Source: Vibrio sp. CB1-14 (GTDB lineage Bacteria; Pseudomonadota; Gammaproteobacteria; Enterobacterales; Vibrionaceae). Taken from it: DNA of 64,000 nt. Position 1 is the stretch's first letter. Every line of letters begins with the position of its first letter. Below the pieces are notes generated by a model. That model ran no database searches, was not told the DNA's origin, and saw nothing but the letters and a program-made list of their open reading frames with translations. Positions 48,027-57,570 of the stretch are shown piece by piece. A program made the position numbers and the translations under genes. Location of the stretch: NCBI RefSeq assembly GCF_040412085.2, contig NZ_CP115920.1, forward strand, positions 434,001-498,000. The letters are read 5' to 3'.

Positions 48027-48105
48027 CGTCATTCCTGTGCAGACAGGAATCTACTCAAGGCTTGGTGCGTGCTAACAGTAGATCCCCGCCTACGCGGGGA
48101 TGACG
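48027..48105. repeat. Dispersed palindromic element inside the hslVU operon, copy 3
   Basis: Ends cgtcattcctgtgcagacag and gatccccgcctacgcgggga. It lies between hslV (stop at 48148) and hslU (start at 47934), so it is probably co-transcribed and may act as an mRNA stabiliser, processing site or attenuator. Confidence 0.8.
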
Positions 48106-48147
48106 CATTTTGTTAGCAGCCTGAGACATTTATTTACCGAGGCGACC

Positions 48148-48690
48148 TTACTTGTTTTCTGTCGCGTCGCTTTCTAGTTCTTCAATAGTGTGGTGATGGT
48201 TGGTGAACACACAAATATCGCCAGCAATCTTAAGTGCTTTCTCTGCGATCTCGCGCGCATCTAATTCTGTGTTCTCGAGCAGTGCCGTCGCTGCCGCTTG
48301 AGCAAAGTTACCACCAGAGCCAATCGCAATGAGGTCATTCTCTGGCTGAACCACATCACCGTTACCGGTGATAATCAGTGAAGCGGTTTCATCCGCTACC
48401 GCCAGTAGCGCTTCTAGTTTGCGAAGTGCACGGTCGCTACGCCAGTCTTTCGCAAGCTCAACCGCCGCTTTGGTTAGGTGGCCTTGGTGCATTTGCAGCT
48501 TGCTTTCAAAGCGCTCAAACAGAGTAAACGCGTCAGCCGTACCGCCAGCAAAACCTGCGAGTACTTGGTTGTTGTAGAGTCTACGAACCTTACGGGCATT
48601 GCCTTTCATTACGGTGTTGCCCAGCGATACTTGTCCATCACCCGCGATCACGACTTTGTTGTTACGACGTACAGATACAATAGTAGTCAC
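48148..48690 (-). CDS. hslV: ATP-dependent protease peptidase subunit HslV
   Basis: 180 aa. Begins [20 protein letters not shown]; Thr2 becomes the N-terminal nucleophile after Met removal. [20 protein letters not shown] and the [14 protein letters not shown] segment are typical. It forms two hexameric rings capped by HslU and degrades misfolded and regulatory proteins. It is first in the hslVU operon. Confidence 0.97.
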   Translation of the reverse strand: MTTIVSVRRNNKVVIAGDGQVSLGNTVMKGNARKVRRLYNNQVLAGFAGGTADAFTLFERFESKLQMHQGHLTKAAVELAKDWRSDRALRKLEALLAVADETASLIITGNGDVVQPENDLIAIGSGGNFAQAAATALLENTELDAREIAEKALKIAGDICVFTNHHHTIEELESDATENK

Positions 48691-48848
48691 GACGTTTGCC
48701 TCTTATTGGTTTTAATTTGGTTATGGAATGGATATGTGGACGCGAGGAATGGAATTCAAGGGGAAGAGCTTTTCGGGAATGTAAACGAAATCAGCCCCTG
48801 TTATGAGAGGCTGATTATTGGTTGTTTTTTGTTGGCGAGCTTCAGAGC

Positions 48849-49397
48849 TTACTGCGCTTCTTTCCAAATAGCGCAAGGCTCAATTTTAGCGCGCTGTAGC
48901 TTGTGCTTTTCGCGCTCGGCATCGCGTTTAAGCTTGTAAGGACCCAGTACGACTCTAAACCAGCTGCTGTTTTCTTTCTTGCGAATTTGGCTTGAGATGC
49001 CTTGGAAGGCAATGTCCAACTTACGAGCTTCCGCCTGTGCTAGCGTTTTGTATGCGCCGCACTGCATGATGTAAGGGATCTTAGAAACCACTTGCTCTTT
49101 GGCTTTTACCTCAACCTCACGCTTTGGCAAGGTTTCCACATAGTCCCACTTTTCTTCAGGTGGCGGTGGGATTGGTTTCGCCGGCTTTGGTTTCGGCTTA
49201 GGTGCTGGTTTGGTGGTCACAGGAGCGGGCTTGGCTGGCTCTGGGTCGTTACTTAGTAGGTACAACCCGTAACCAAACCCACTGGCGAGCAAAATCGCTA
49301 GCAAGCCACTGCGCCAGGGTTTCTTACCGGAAGTTCTCTTTTTTGCAGGGCGACGACTGGTGCCTTTGCCCCGTCTTACATAGTCTCGGTTTGCCAC
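48849..49397 (-). CDS. ftsN: Cell division protein FtsN
   Basis: 182 aa. Short basic cytoplasmic tail, one membrane helix (WRSGLLAILLASGFGYGLYL near residue 28), a Pro/Lys-rich periplasmic linker (about 50-85) and a C-terminal SPOR domain (YIMQCGAYKTLAQAEARKLD near 107) that binds denuded peptidoglycan. FtsN is a late divisome protein that triggers septal synthesis. It is short compared with E. coli FtsN (319 aa), as in other Vibrio. It stands between cytR and hslV as usual. Confidence 0.9.
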   Translation of the reverse strand: MANRDYVRRGKGTSRRPAKKRTSGKKPWRSGLLAILLASGFGYGLYLLSNDPEPAKPAPVTTKPAPKPKPKPAKPIPPPPEEKWDYVETLPKREVEVKAKEQVVSKIPYIMQCGAYKTLAQAEARKLDIAFQGISSQIRKKENSSWFRVVLGPYKLKRDAEREKHKLQRAKIEPCAIWKEAQ

Positions 49398-49478
49398 TTA
49401 GATTGGTTCTGATTGAAATAACTCACTGACCTCATGGTAAATACCGCGAGGTCAAGTTGCAAGTCAGTATCGTGCCAA

Positions 49479-50486
49479 CTACAAGATTCTTGGAGGAGCC
49501 GCACTGTCGCGGATCACAAGTTCGGTATCCAATAAGCGAGAGCCTGCGCGAACGTCCGCGCCTTTGAGTACTTCAAGCATCATATACATCGCTTGGCGAC
49601 CAATCTCATATCGTGGCTGAGAGACGGTGGTTAACGGTGGATCGCAGTATTGAGCAAATTGAATGTCATCAAAGCCCACTACAGATAAGTCTTGGGGAAC
49701 TCGCAGACCAAGCTTCTTCGCTTCCTGCATTGCGCCAATCGCCATCACATCGTTGTGACAGAATATTGCGGTTGGTGGTTCAGGTAGGGCAAGTAGGGTA
49801 CGAACCAATCGCGCGCCAGCTTCAAATGTAAAGTCACCTTTAACCGTGTAAGCTGGATTCATCGGCAGGCCAGCTCGGCGCAGTGCTTGTTGGTAGCCTT
49901 GCTGTCTAAAACGGCACAGGAATGCTGTGTCAGGACCGGCGATTTGTGCGATGCGCTTATGGCCTAAATTCGAAAGGTAGTTAACCGCCTCAAACGCTGA
50001 GGTGAGGTTATCAATGTGAACCGTTGGTAGCTCAAGCTCTGGTGCAAATTCACATGCCATCACAATAGGTGGTAAGTTTTTTTGCTCAGGCTTGCTGATA
50101 TCAAACGGTAGGTCAGTACCGAGTAGCAGCATACCGTCGGCCTGTTTAGTAAACACGAGATTTACAAAAGAGGTTTCACGTTTTTTCGACTGACCACTAT
50201 CACCCAGTAACACTAGGTAACCATGTTCCATTGCGGCATCTTCAATACCACGAATGATCTCGGAAAAATACGGGTCGCAAATGTCGGGAACAATCGTCAC
50301 TATGGTTTTGGATTCATTTCTGCGAAGATTGCGTGCGAGTGAATTGGGAGAATAACCAGCTTCCAAAACAGCATCTTCAACACGTTTACGCGTAGAAGAT
50401 GACACTTTTTCTGGGTTCATCAAAGCTCTCGAAACCGTAGCCGTTGAGACGCCTGCAAGCTGGGCAACATCCTTCATTGTCGCCAT
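49479..50486 (-). CDS. cytR: LacI-family transcriptional repressor CytR
   Basis: 335 aa. The N-terminal helix-turn-helix MATMKDVAQLAGVSTATVSR is followed by the hinge (EAGYSPNSLARNLRR) and a periplasmic-binding-like effector domain (IVTIVPDICDPYFSEIIRGI). CytR represses nucleoside uptake and catabolism genes with CRP and is relieved by cytidine; in Vibrio it also affects competence and biofilm. Its place between ftsN and priA is conserved. Confidence 0.93.
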   Translation of the reverse strand: MATMKDVAQLAGVSTATVSRALMNPEKVSSSTRKRVEDAVLEAGYSPNSLARNLRRNESKTIVTIVPDICDPYFSEIIRGIEDAAMEHGYLVLLGDSGQSKKRETSFVNLVFTKQADGMLLLGTDLPFDISKPEQKNLPPIVMACEFAPELELPTVHIDNLTSAFEAVNYLSNLGHKRIAQIAGPDTAFLCRFRQQGYQQALRRAGLPMNPAYTVKGDFTFEAGARLVRTLLALPEPPTAIFCHNDVMAIGAMQEAKKLGLRVPQDLSVVGFDDIQFAQYCDPPLTTVSQPRYEIGRQAMYMMLEVLKGADVRAGSRLLDTELVIRDSAAPPRIL

Positions 50487-50778
50487 AAACGTGTGTCCTC
50501 TCTCTGTATGTCTGAACCTATAGGGAAGGTCTATTATTTATTGTTATCTTTCCCTGTGGGTTATTCCTGTGTTAAATGATTCATTTATCTAGTAAATAGA
50601 TTTATAAGATCTATTTTTACAATCATGAACCAATACTAAATATTATTCATTTCTCGAATGAAAGTTACGGCCTGATTAACAGATTTTGCAAAACAATTGT
50701 GAAGCATATCACAACTAACGCCGCTTATTTTTTTGTCAGTAACCATTTTGCTTGGTGTGTTAGGTTAAGAATGGGTAT

Positions 50779-52980
50779 CTAGCTGAGGTCTTGCGGCTCT
50801 ACATCCAGTGACCAGCGCACTTTTTTTGCCAAAGGCAATTGAGCAATGACAGGTTTGGCCGCGCTGATGATCTTCTGCATTTGTGGGCGACTCGGTACTT
50901 GCAGCACCAGTTGCCATCGCGCTTTTCCTGCGCGTTTCGCTATGGGTGCAGGGGTTGGACCCAGTACCATACAAGCGTTATCAAAGAGCGGATGAGCTTC
51001 CAATGAGTAACGTACCTGCCTTAGGAAGTTCTCGACTTCATTACTGTTGTTGGCTTCGGCGCGAACCAAAGTCAAAAAACTAAATGGCGGCAACTTGGCT
51101 AGCTTACGCTCGTCAATGACTGTTTCGGCAAAGTGGCGATAGTCTTTATGCAGCAAGCTTTGCAGCAATGGATGTTCTGGGTGGTGAGTTTGTAGCAGTA
51201 CTTCGCCTGGCTTACTGGCACGACCTGCGCGACCAGCGACTTGGATGAAGAGCTGGGCGAGCCTTTCTGAGGCTCTAAAGTCACTGCTATACAGTGAACC
51301 ATCGACATCCAACAGCGCCACAAGCGTCACATTGGGGAAGTGGTGTCCCTTGGCGAGCATTTGGGTGCCAATCAAAATTTGATATTCATTCTTCTTGATA
51401 GCGTCCAATGCGGCTTCTAGGCTGCCTTTGCGCCTAGTGCTATCGCGGTCGATACGAATAGTATTGTATTCGGGAAATAAGCTCTCAAGCTGAGCCTCTA
51501 ACTGCTCAGTCCCCACGCCTACAGTGACCAGTTGATGCGATCCACAGCCTTCACACTGATGCACAATCGGGCGCTGCGAGCCACAATGGTGGCAGCGAAT
51601 TTCATTGCTTGATTGGTGATAGGTGTAGTACGCATCGCAGCGGTGACACTCAGCAGTCCAGCCACATTCGTGACACATTAGGGCTGGGCTAAATCCTCGT
51701 CGGTTCAAGAACAACATGACTTGGTTGCCCGCCTCTAAATGGCGGCGTAGCTCAGCGATAAGTGGTGCCGAGAGTCCAGCTTCGAGAAACTGACCTTTGA
51801 CATCAATCACCTTGTTTGTGGTCGGAACGGCGAGTCCTGCGCGCTGACTGAGAATCAAATGATGATACTTTCCTGCGAGTGCGTTTTGCAGCGTTTCGAT
51901 ACATGGCGTTGCGGATCCTAAGATGATTGGGATCTGCTCTTTGTTAGCGCGCATCACAGCCACATCGCGAGCATGATAACGAAGGCTATCTTGCTGTTTG
52001 TAGGACGTATCGTGCTCTTCATCGACAATAATGATGCCGAGATCGGCAAACGGTGTCAGCAGCGCCGAGCGGGTGCCAATAACAATGCCTGCGACCTTAT
52101 CGCGTGCACTTAACCAAGCATTTAGGCGCTCGGTGTCATTAAGCCCAGAGTGGATGACTTCAATCGGCACATTAAAGCGTTTGCGAAAGCGGTTGATAGT
52201 CTGTGGCGTGAGGCCAATTTCCGGCACGAGAACCAAAGCTTGCTTGCCACGCTCTAACACGGGCTTAATCATCTGTAGGTAGACTTCGGTTTTGCCTGAA
52301 CCGGTGACCCCTTCAAGCAGATAGCAGCCAAACTCGTTCTGGCTATTGACCGAAGCAATAGCCACGGCTTGTTCGGCGTTTAAGCGAAGATCAAGCGGAT
52401 CGTTACAGATCGCCTCAGGCCAAGTGGTGGACTTTGTCTGTTTCTCGATTGATGCGATCCAGCCTTTTTCCGTGAGTGTTTTAAGCACACTTGTACTCAC
52501 ATCACTATCGACGAAAGTTTGATGCGAGCACGGACCTGACTCGAGCATGCTCATGACTTTGGCTTGCTTTACTGCGCGACCGAAACCAGAGATGAGCTGA
52601 TTTTTCCCCGATTCTGTGATGTGCCATTCAACAGTCGCTGCAAACTCTGCGGGTTTCCCTTTGCGCAGTGCTGCGGGTAGGGCGTTACTTAACGTGTCCC
52701 CAAGCGGATATTGGTAATAAAGGCTGCACCATGAGATAAGATCAAACAGCGGTTTAGACCAGACAGGTGAGCTGTCGAGCGCCGCTTTTATTGGCTTAAG
52801 TTTTTCTATCGGGAATTCAGATTCGTGGCTGAACGCTATCACAATACCGACCAGGGTCTTTGGTCCAAAAGGGACAGACACACGTCCGCCGACCACAGGA
52901 AATAGGTGGGCTGGAACTAGGTAGTCAAACTGTTTGTCGAGTGGTACGGGTAAAGCCACGCGAGCGACATTTGGGCGCAT
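50779..52980 (-). CDS. priA: Primosomal replication restart helicase PriA
   Basis: 733 aa, full length. N-terminal DNA-binding domain (VALPVPLDKQFDYLVPAHLF), Walker A LLEGVTGSGKTEVYLQMIKP, helicase box DEEHDTSYKQQ, eight zinc-binding Cys in the CHECGWTAECHRCDAYY to QCEGCGS segment, and C-terminal motifs VALLDVDGSLY and QVAGRAGRASKPGEVLLQ. It reloads the replisome at stalled forks. It diverges from rpmE across 283 bp. Confidence 0.96.
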   Translation of the reverse strand: MRPNVARVALPVPLDKQFDYLVPAHLFPVVGGRVSVPFGPKTLVGIVIAFSHESEFPIEKLKPIKAALDSSPVWSKPLFDLISWCSLYYQYPLGDTLSNALPAALRKGKPAEFAATVEWHITESGKNQLISGFGRAVKQAKVMSMLESGPCSHQTFVDSDVSTSVLKTLTEKGWIASIEKQTKSTTWPEAICNDPLDLRLNAEQAVAIASVNSQNEFGCYLLEGVTGSGKTEVYLQMIKPVLERGKQALVLVPEIGLTPQTINRFRKRFNVPIEVIHSGLNDTERLNAWLSARDKVAGIVIGTRSALLTPFADLGIIIVDEEHDTSYKQQDSLRYHARDVAVMRANKEQIPIILGSATPCIETLQNALAGKYHHLILSQRAGLAVPTTNKVIDVKGQFLEAGLSAPLIAELRRHLEAGNQVMLFLNRRGFSPALMCHECGWTAECHRCDAYYTYHQSSNEIRCHHCGSQRPIVHQCEGCGSHQLVTVGVGTEQLEAQLESLFPEYNTIRIDRDSTRRKGSLEAALDAIKKNEYQILIGTQMLAKGHHFPNVTLVALLDVDGSLYSSDFRASERLAQLFIQVAGRAGRASKPGEVLLQTHHPEHPLLQSLLHKDYRHFAETVIDERKLAKLPPFSFLTLVRAEANNSNEVENFLRQVRYSLEAHPLFDNACMVLGPTPAPIAKRAGKARWQLVLQVPSRPQMQKIISAAKPVIAQLPLAKKVRWSLDVEPQDLS

Positions 52981-53263
52981 AATGAGGTCGGTATTGATAA
53001 AGAAGAGGTCTATTCTAACGGTATAGGCTGCCTTGTATAGACTGTGGAATCAATTTATCGGCGCAGACTCACCGAAGGTGGCGAAAAAAGTCGCAATTTT
53101 AGTTGATTCCCTTGGCACTATTCTTTACTATACTGCGCCTTGATGGCATGGCTTCTTGCTTTCTTATTGGAATGCAAAGCGATGGTATCGACTATCTATT
53201 AACTACGTGTGGTGTCCGGCTTAGAATCGGATGGCGACACGGCCTAAATTATTGAGGTTTCCC

Positions 53264-53482
53264 ATGAAAGCTGGTATCCACCCAGAATACAAAGCTGTAA
53301 CAGCAACTTGCTCTTGCGGCAACACATTCGAATTCAACTCTACTCTAGGTAAAGATTCTATCCACCTAGACGTATGTGACAAGTGCCACCCATTCTACAC
53401 TGGTAAGCAACGTATCGTTGATACTGGCGGCCGTGTTGATCGCTTTAACAAGCGTTTCGGTGCTCTATCTAGCAAGAAGTAA
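53264..53482 (+). CDS. rpmE: 50S ribosomal protein L31
   Basis: 72 aa from the ATG at 53264 with GAGG upstream; an upstream in-frame start at 53231 would add 11 residues with no family match. [20 protein letters not shown] begins the zinc-binding form: two Cys at CSC, two more at [11 protein letters not shown]. This is the Zn-containing (C+) paralog. The promoter lies in the priA-rpmE intergenic region, and a strong terminator follows. Confidence 0.97.
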   Translation: MKAGIHPEYKAVTATCSCGNTFEFNSTLGKDSIHLDVCDKCHPFYTGKQRIVDTGGRVDRFNKRFGALSSKK

Positions 53483-53501
53483 TTATTACTTTTGCAGATT
53501 A

Positions 53502-53526
53502 AAAAAGGACGCTTCGGCGTCCTTTT
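53502..53526 (+). terminator. Intrinsic terminator after rpmE
   Basis: AAAAAGGACGC, TTCG loop, GCGTCCTTTTT: an 11-bp stem with a UUCG tetraloop, about 20 bp after the rpmE stop. Confidence 0.95.
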
Positions 53527-53590
53527 TGCATTTCTGAGGCGACAGTTTCGTCCATTTTGTGTGTCAATCTTAGTTCAGTGATTTTGGCAC

Positions 53591-53758
53591 TCACTTCCAA
53601 TTTTTTCCTGCTTTCATTTTGTCCATCCATTCAAAACCGTGATGAAGTCGCGTAGTATTGTTTTTGTAAAGTATAACTTTGCCAGAGTATTGAACATCTG
53701 AGATACCTCCTCTCCGTTCAAATGTACCCACTCTGTGTATGTAACCCTTTAGAAGCAA
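53591..53758 (-). pseudogene. Possible small coding remnant between rpmE and the malic enzyme gene
   Basis: A 55-codon minus-strand frame without ATG (TTG at 53758) reads like protein, including VQYSGKVILYKNNTTRLHHG and ending GFEWMDKMKAGKNWK. I do not recognise it. It may be the tail of a lost gene or a short ORF from a start codon upstream; nothing else is visible in this 351-bp gap. Confidence 0.3.
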
Positions 53759-53833
53759 AGCTAATAAAAATTAACGGGTTTATACTCATAAAAAACAATA
53801 CCATTCAGTCTCAAAAATGCAGGATCGCTAACC

Positions 53834-55093
53834 ATGTCCGATGATCATCAAATCGACGAATTTCGCCAACAAGCGCTTGATTACCATGCCAACCCCGTCC
53901 CTGGAAAAATTGAAATAGCGTTAACTAAACCCGCTAACTCTGCTGCCGACCTAGCATTGGCTTATAGCCCAGGTGTGGCTGAGCCAGTACGTGAAATCGC
54001 GCAAAATGCTGAGAACGTTTATAAGTACACCGCAAAGGGCAATATGGTTGCGGTGATCTCTAACGGCACCGCTATTTTAGGTCTTGGTAACCTAGGGCCA
54101 ATGGCCTCTAAACCCGTAATGGAAGGCAAAGCCCTGCTGTTTAAGCGCTTTGCTGGTTTGGACTCTATTGATATCGAAGTTAAACACCGCACGATCGATG
54201 AGTTCGTCGACACGGTTGCCAACATCTCAGATACGTTTGGCGGTATTAACCTAGAAGATATTAAAGCGCCTGACTGTTTCGAAATTGAGCGTCGCCTAAT
54301 TGAGCGTTGTGATGTGCCTGTATTCCACGATGACCAACACGGTACTGCGATTGTTACCGCAGCAGGTATGCTCAATGCGATTGAGCTGCAGGGTAAAGAT
54401 CTTAAGGAAGCGACCATTGTCTGCTTAGGTGCTGGTGCTGCGGCGATCGCTTGCATGGAGCTTTTGATCAAATGCGGTGCAATGCGTGAGAAGATCTACA
54501 TGCTGGATCGCAAAGGTGTGATCCACACGCGTCGTGATGATCTTAACGAGTATAAAGAGCTGTTTGCCAACAACACCGACAAGCGCACGCTAGAAGATGT
54601 AATTGAAGGTGCGGATCTATTCCTTGGTGTATCGGGTCCTGATTTGCTGCCACCAGAAGCACTTAAGCTGATGGCGGACAAGCCAATTGTGTTTGCTTGT
54701 TCAAACCCAGATCCAGAAATTAAACCGGAGCTTGCACACCAGGTTCGTGATGACCTGATTATGGGTACGGGTCGTTCAGACTATCCAAACCAAGTTAACA
54801 ACGTGCTGTGTTTCCCGTTTATCTTCCGTGGCGCGCTAGATGTGCGTGCGAGTGAGATTAATGATGAGATGAAACTGGCTGCGGTAGATGCGATTCGTGA
54901 GCTAGCGAAAGAGCCGGTACCACAAGAGGTACTAGATGCTGCAGGCGTTGAATCGTTGACGTTTGGTAAAGACTACATCATTCCAAAACCGATGGATCCG
55001 CGTTTGTTACCTCGCGTAGCTAAAGCGGTCGCGAAAGCGGCAGTAGAATCGGGTGTTGCTCGTATTGAGTTGCCAGATAGTTATATGGCTTAA
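53834..55093 (+). CDS. NAD(P)-dependent malic enzyme, short form
   Basis: 419 aa. Oxidative decarboxylation of malate to pyruvate. N-terminal malic domain (LALAYSPGVAEPVREIAQNA; LGLGNLGPMASKPVMEGKAL) and NAD(P)-binding domain (IVCLGAGAAAIACMELLIKC near residue 195). DDQHGTAIVTAAG and FACSNPDPEIKPE are metal/substrate elements. It has only the catalytic part of MaeB; the ~330-residue phosphotransacetylase-like C-terminus is absent, as in many Vibrio homologs. Cofactor preference cannot be read from sequence. Confidence 0.93.
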   Translation: MSDDHQIDEFRQQALDYHANPVPGKIEIALTKPANSAADLALAYSPGVAEPVREIAQNAENVYKYTAKGNMVAVISNGTAILGLGNLGPMASKPVMEGKALLFKRFAGLDSIDIEVKHRTIDEFVDTVANISDTFGGINLEDIKAPDCFEIERRLIERCDVPVFHDDQHGTAIVTAAGMLNAIELQGKDLKEATIVCLGAGAAAIACMELLIKCGAMREKIYMLDRKGVIHTRRDDLNEYKELFANNTDKRTLEDVIEGADLFLGVSGPDLLPPEALKLMADKPIVFACSNPDPEIKPELAHQVRDDLIMGTGRSDYPNQVNNVLCFPFIFRGALDVRASEINDEMKLAAVDAIRELAKEPVPQEVLDAAGVESLTFGKDYIIPKPMDPRLLPRVAKAVAKAAVESGVARIELPDSYMA

Positions 55094-55123
55094 GGTTGTG
55101 GCGAACACGAAACGTATTTAACG

Positions 55124-55151
55124 AAAGAGGGTCTAGATGACCCTCTTTTTT
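55124..55151 (+). terminator. Intrinsic terminator after the malic enzyme gene
   Basis: AAAGAGGGTC, loop TAGAT, GACCCTCTTT then T's, about 30 bp after the stop. Confidence 0.94.
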
Positions 55152-55210
55152 ATTGGGCGGTCATGGCATCACACACTGTAATAGTTTTAACGTGATATGC
55201 CCACCACTCC

Positions 55211-55695
55211 CGTCATTCCTGCGCAGGCAGGAACCTTCCTGAGGCTTGGTGTGCGCTTTGAGTAGACCCCTGCCTACGCAGGCGCGCGGCTAGTGGGGTG
55301 ACGATAGCTTTGGGATGACGATAATTTTGATCGTGGTGACTCTATAGCGTGCGTCATTCCTGCGCAGGCAGGAATCTTCTTGAGGCTTGGTGCGCGCTTT
55401 GAGTAGACCCCTGCCTACGCAGGCGCGCGGCTAGTGGGGTGACGATAGCTTTGGGATGACGATAATTTTGATCGTGGTGACTCTATAGCGTGCGTCATTC
55501 CTGTGCAGGCAGGAATCTTCCTGAGGCTTGGTGCGCGCTATGAGTAGGCCCCTGCCTACGCAGGCGCGCGGCTAGTGGGGTGACGATAAATTTGGCAATG
55601 GAGACTTTAAAGCGTGCGTCATTCCTGCGCAGGCAGGAATCTTCTTGAGGCTTGGTGCATGCTTTGAGTAGACCCCTGCCTACGCAGGGGTGACG
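55211..55695. repeat. Four tandem copies of the dispersed palindromic element
   Basis: Copies begin at 55211, 55352, 55493 and 55617; the first three are spaced 141 bp apart with the intervening sequence also repeated. Each has ends cgtcattcctgcgcaggcag and gacccctgcctacgcag. The first three share the extra gcgcgcggctagtgggg; the fourth ends in the simpler ggggtgacg form. The whole gap from 55094 to 55809 holds no gene. Confidence 0.9.
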
Positions 55696-55809
55696 ATAGC
55701 TTTAGGATGACGTTATCTTTAGGTCTGTGTTGCTATATTCCTTGAACAAAAAGCTCGCGGAGGAAGTTCTAGTGAACTTGGACATATGATCTCAGGAGTA
55801 GAATGCAAT

Positions 55810-56130
55810 CTACTCTTCATCAAACGCTTCAAACTCAATCCCCATCGCAGTCATCAGCTCTTTCGCTTCTGTTGGGATGTCATCAGGACGGTCTTTTCTT
55901 AAATCTTCGTCGGTTGGAAGCGGCTGGCCAGTGTAGGCGTGCAAGAACGCTTCGCACAATAGCTCACTGTTGGTTGCATGGCGTAGGTTATTGATTTGGC
56001 GACGAGTACGCTCATCGGTCAATACCTTTAGTACCTTCAGCGGGATAGACACTGTGATTTTTTTTACCTGCTCGCTTTTTTTACCGTGCTCCGCATATGG
56101 GCTAATGTATTCACCATTCCAATCTGCCAT
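55810..56130 (-). CDS. metJ: Methionine repressor MetJ
   Basis: 106 aa, full length. Ribbon-helix-helix repressor that uses S-adenosylmethionine as corepressor. [20 protein letters not shown] and [20 protein letters not shown] (the beta strand and helix that contact DNA), then [20 protein letters not shown]. It is divergent from metBL. Its own operator, four tandem met boxes at 56210-56241, lies between them. Confidence 0.97.
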   Translation of the reverse strand: MADWNGEYISPYAEHGKKSEQVKKITVSIPLKVLKVLTDERTRRQINNLRHATNSELLCEAFLHAYTGQPLPTDEDLRKDRPDDIPTEAKELMTAMGIEFEAFDEE

Positions 56131-56209
56131 TACACACCTTCGCTCTGTTAATCATAAATAGTAGTAATAAGTATCCTGCAATTTTAGCGGGATTTACTGC
56201 CATAAGCAA

Positions 56210-56241
56210 AGACATATAGACGTCTAGAAGTGTTGACGTCT
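56210..56241. promoter_or_regulatory. MetJ operator: four tandem met boxes between metJ and metB
   Basis: Contiguous 8-mers AGACATAT, AGACGTCT, AGAAGTGT, TGACGTCT against the box consensus AGACGTCT. One box is perfect. It can control both divergent promoters. Confidence 0.9.
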
Positions 56242-56394
56242 CACATTTTGGAAAGTAAAGTGGGGCAACGAATGTGGACATTTATTTTAATGCAATGTTA
56301 ATTCTTTAACGTTTGTGGCGTTTGCCGGTTCCCATATTACCGGTAAAAGTAGACACTGTGGCTCTAGCCATGCGATTTGAGAAAGGAAGTTTCT

Positions 56395-57564
56395 ATGAGC
56401 AATCGGAAGCCAGCGACAATAGCCGTACGTACTGGTATCGAATCGGATACCCAGCATCACGCTGTGGTGCCACCTATTTATCTTTCTACTAACTACGGAT
56501 TCCCTGCGTTTGGGGAAGTGCCGACTTACGATTACACCCGCTCAGGAAACCCAAACCGAGGTTTACTCGAAACCGCTCTGTATGAGCTGGAATCTGGTAA
56601 AGGTGCGGTGGTGACCAACTGTGGTACCTCTGCTCTGAACCTTTGGGTCTCGGCCTTCTTAGGTCCAGAAGACACCATTATTGCTCCTCACGACTGCTAC
56701 GGAGGTACATACCGTCTATTCAACACTCGTGCGCAGAAGGGTGACTTCAAGGTTCAGTTTGTTGATCAAAGCGATGAGCAGGCTTTTGATGCCGCGCTTG
56801 AGAAAAAACCGAAACTAATCCTACTTGAAACACCGTCTAATCCGCTTGTGCGTGTCGTTGATATTGCAGCCGTGTGTGAAAAAGCCAAGAAAGTTGGCGC
56901 GCTAGTGGCGGTAGACAATACCTTTTTGACACCTGTGTACCAAAAGCCTCTTGAGCTTGGTGCGGACTTTGTTATCCACTCAACCACCAAATATATCAAC
57001 GGTCACTCTGATGTGATTGGCGGTGTGGTGATCACTAAGACTGAAGAGCACGCGGAAGAACTAGGCTGGTGGGGCAACTGTATCGGCGCGACGGGCACAC
57101 CTTTTGATAGTTATATGACGCTGCGTGGTATTCGCACCCTTGGGGCGCGTATGCGTGTTCACGAAGAAAGCTCACAGCAGATCCTAGATTTTCTCAAGCC
57201 GCAACCATTGGTGAAAGTGATTTATCATCCGAGCCTGCCTGAGCACCCAGGTCATGAAATTGCTAAGAAGCAGCAATCTGGTTTTGGCTCTATGCTGAGT
57301 TTTGAGTTTGCAGGTAGCTTTGAGCAGCTGAAATATTTTGTCGGTGAGTTGGAGTTATTCTCGCTCGCGGAATCATTGGGCGGTGTAGAAAGTCTGATTT
57401 GCCACCCAGCATCTATGACACACCGTGCAATGGGTGAAGAGGCATTAGCAGAAGCGGGCGTATCTCAACAGTTACTTCGCCTCTCTGTTGGCCTAGAAGA
57501 TGCGCAAGATCTGATTGATGACCTTGCTCAGGCGTTTGAGAAAGCATCTGCGTTTGGAGGATAA
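56395..57564 (+). CDS. metB: Cystathionine gamma-synthase
   Basis: 389 aa from the ATG at 56395, with aaaggaag upstream; an in-frame start at 56377 would add six residues. PLP enzyme of the Cys/Met family: joins O-succinylhomoserine and cysteine to cystathionine. The PLP lysine is in DFVIHSTTKYINGHSDVIGG (near residue 203); CGTSALNLWVSAFLGPEDTI binds cofactor phosphate. It lies 6 bp before metL, behind the met boxes, so it is repressed by MetJ. Confidence 0.95.
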   Translation: MSNRKPATIAVRTGIESDTQHHAVVPPIYLSTNYGFPAFGEVPTYDYTRSGNPNRGLLETALYELESGKGAVVTNCGTSALNLWVSAFLGPEDTIIAPHDCYGGTYRLFNTRAQKGDFKVQFVDQSDEQAFDAALEKKPKLILLETPSNPLVRVVDIAAVCEKAKKVGALVAVDNTFLTPVYQKPLELGADFVIHSTTKYINGHSDVIGGVVITKTEEHAEELGWWGNCIGATGTPFDSYMTLRGIRTLGARMRVHEESSQQILDFLKPQPLVKVIYHPSLPEHPGHEIAKKQQSGFGSMLSFEFAGSFEQLKYFVGELELFSLAESLGGVESLICHPASMTHRAMGEEALAEAGVSQQLLRLSVGLEDAQDLIDDLAQAFEKASAFGG

Positions 57565-57570
57565 GCCGGC

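Noticed and set aside
54019..54471. 150-codon frame antisense to the malic enzyme gene
   Set aside because: Fully inside a conserved gene, Ser-rich composition typical of reverse-strand shadows, no domain.
55211..55695. CRISPR array at the 141-bp periodic repeats
   Set aside because: Spacing sequence is itself repeated and the unit is a palindromic element; spacers would have to be unique.
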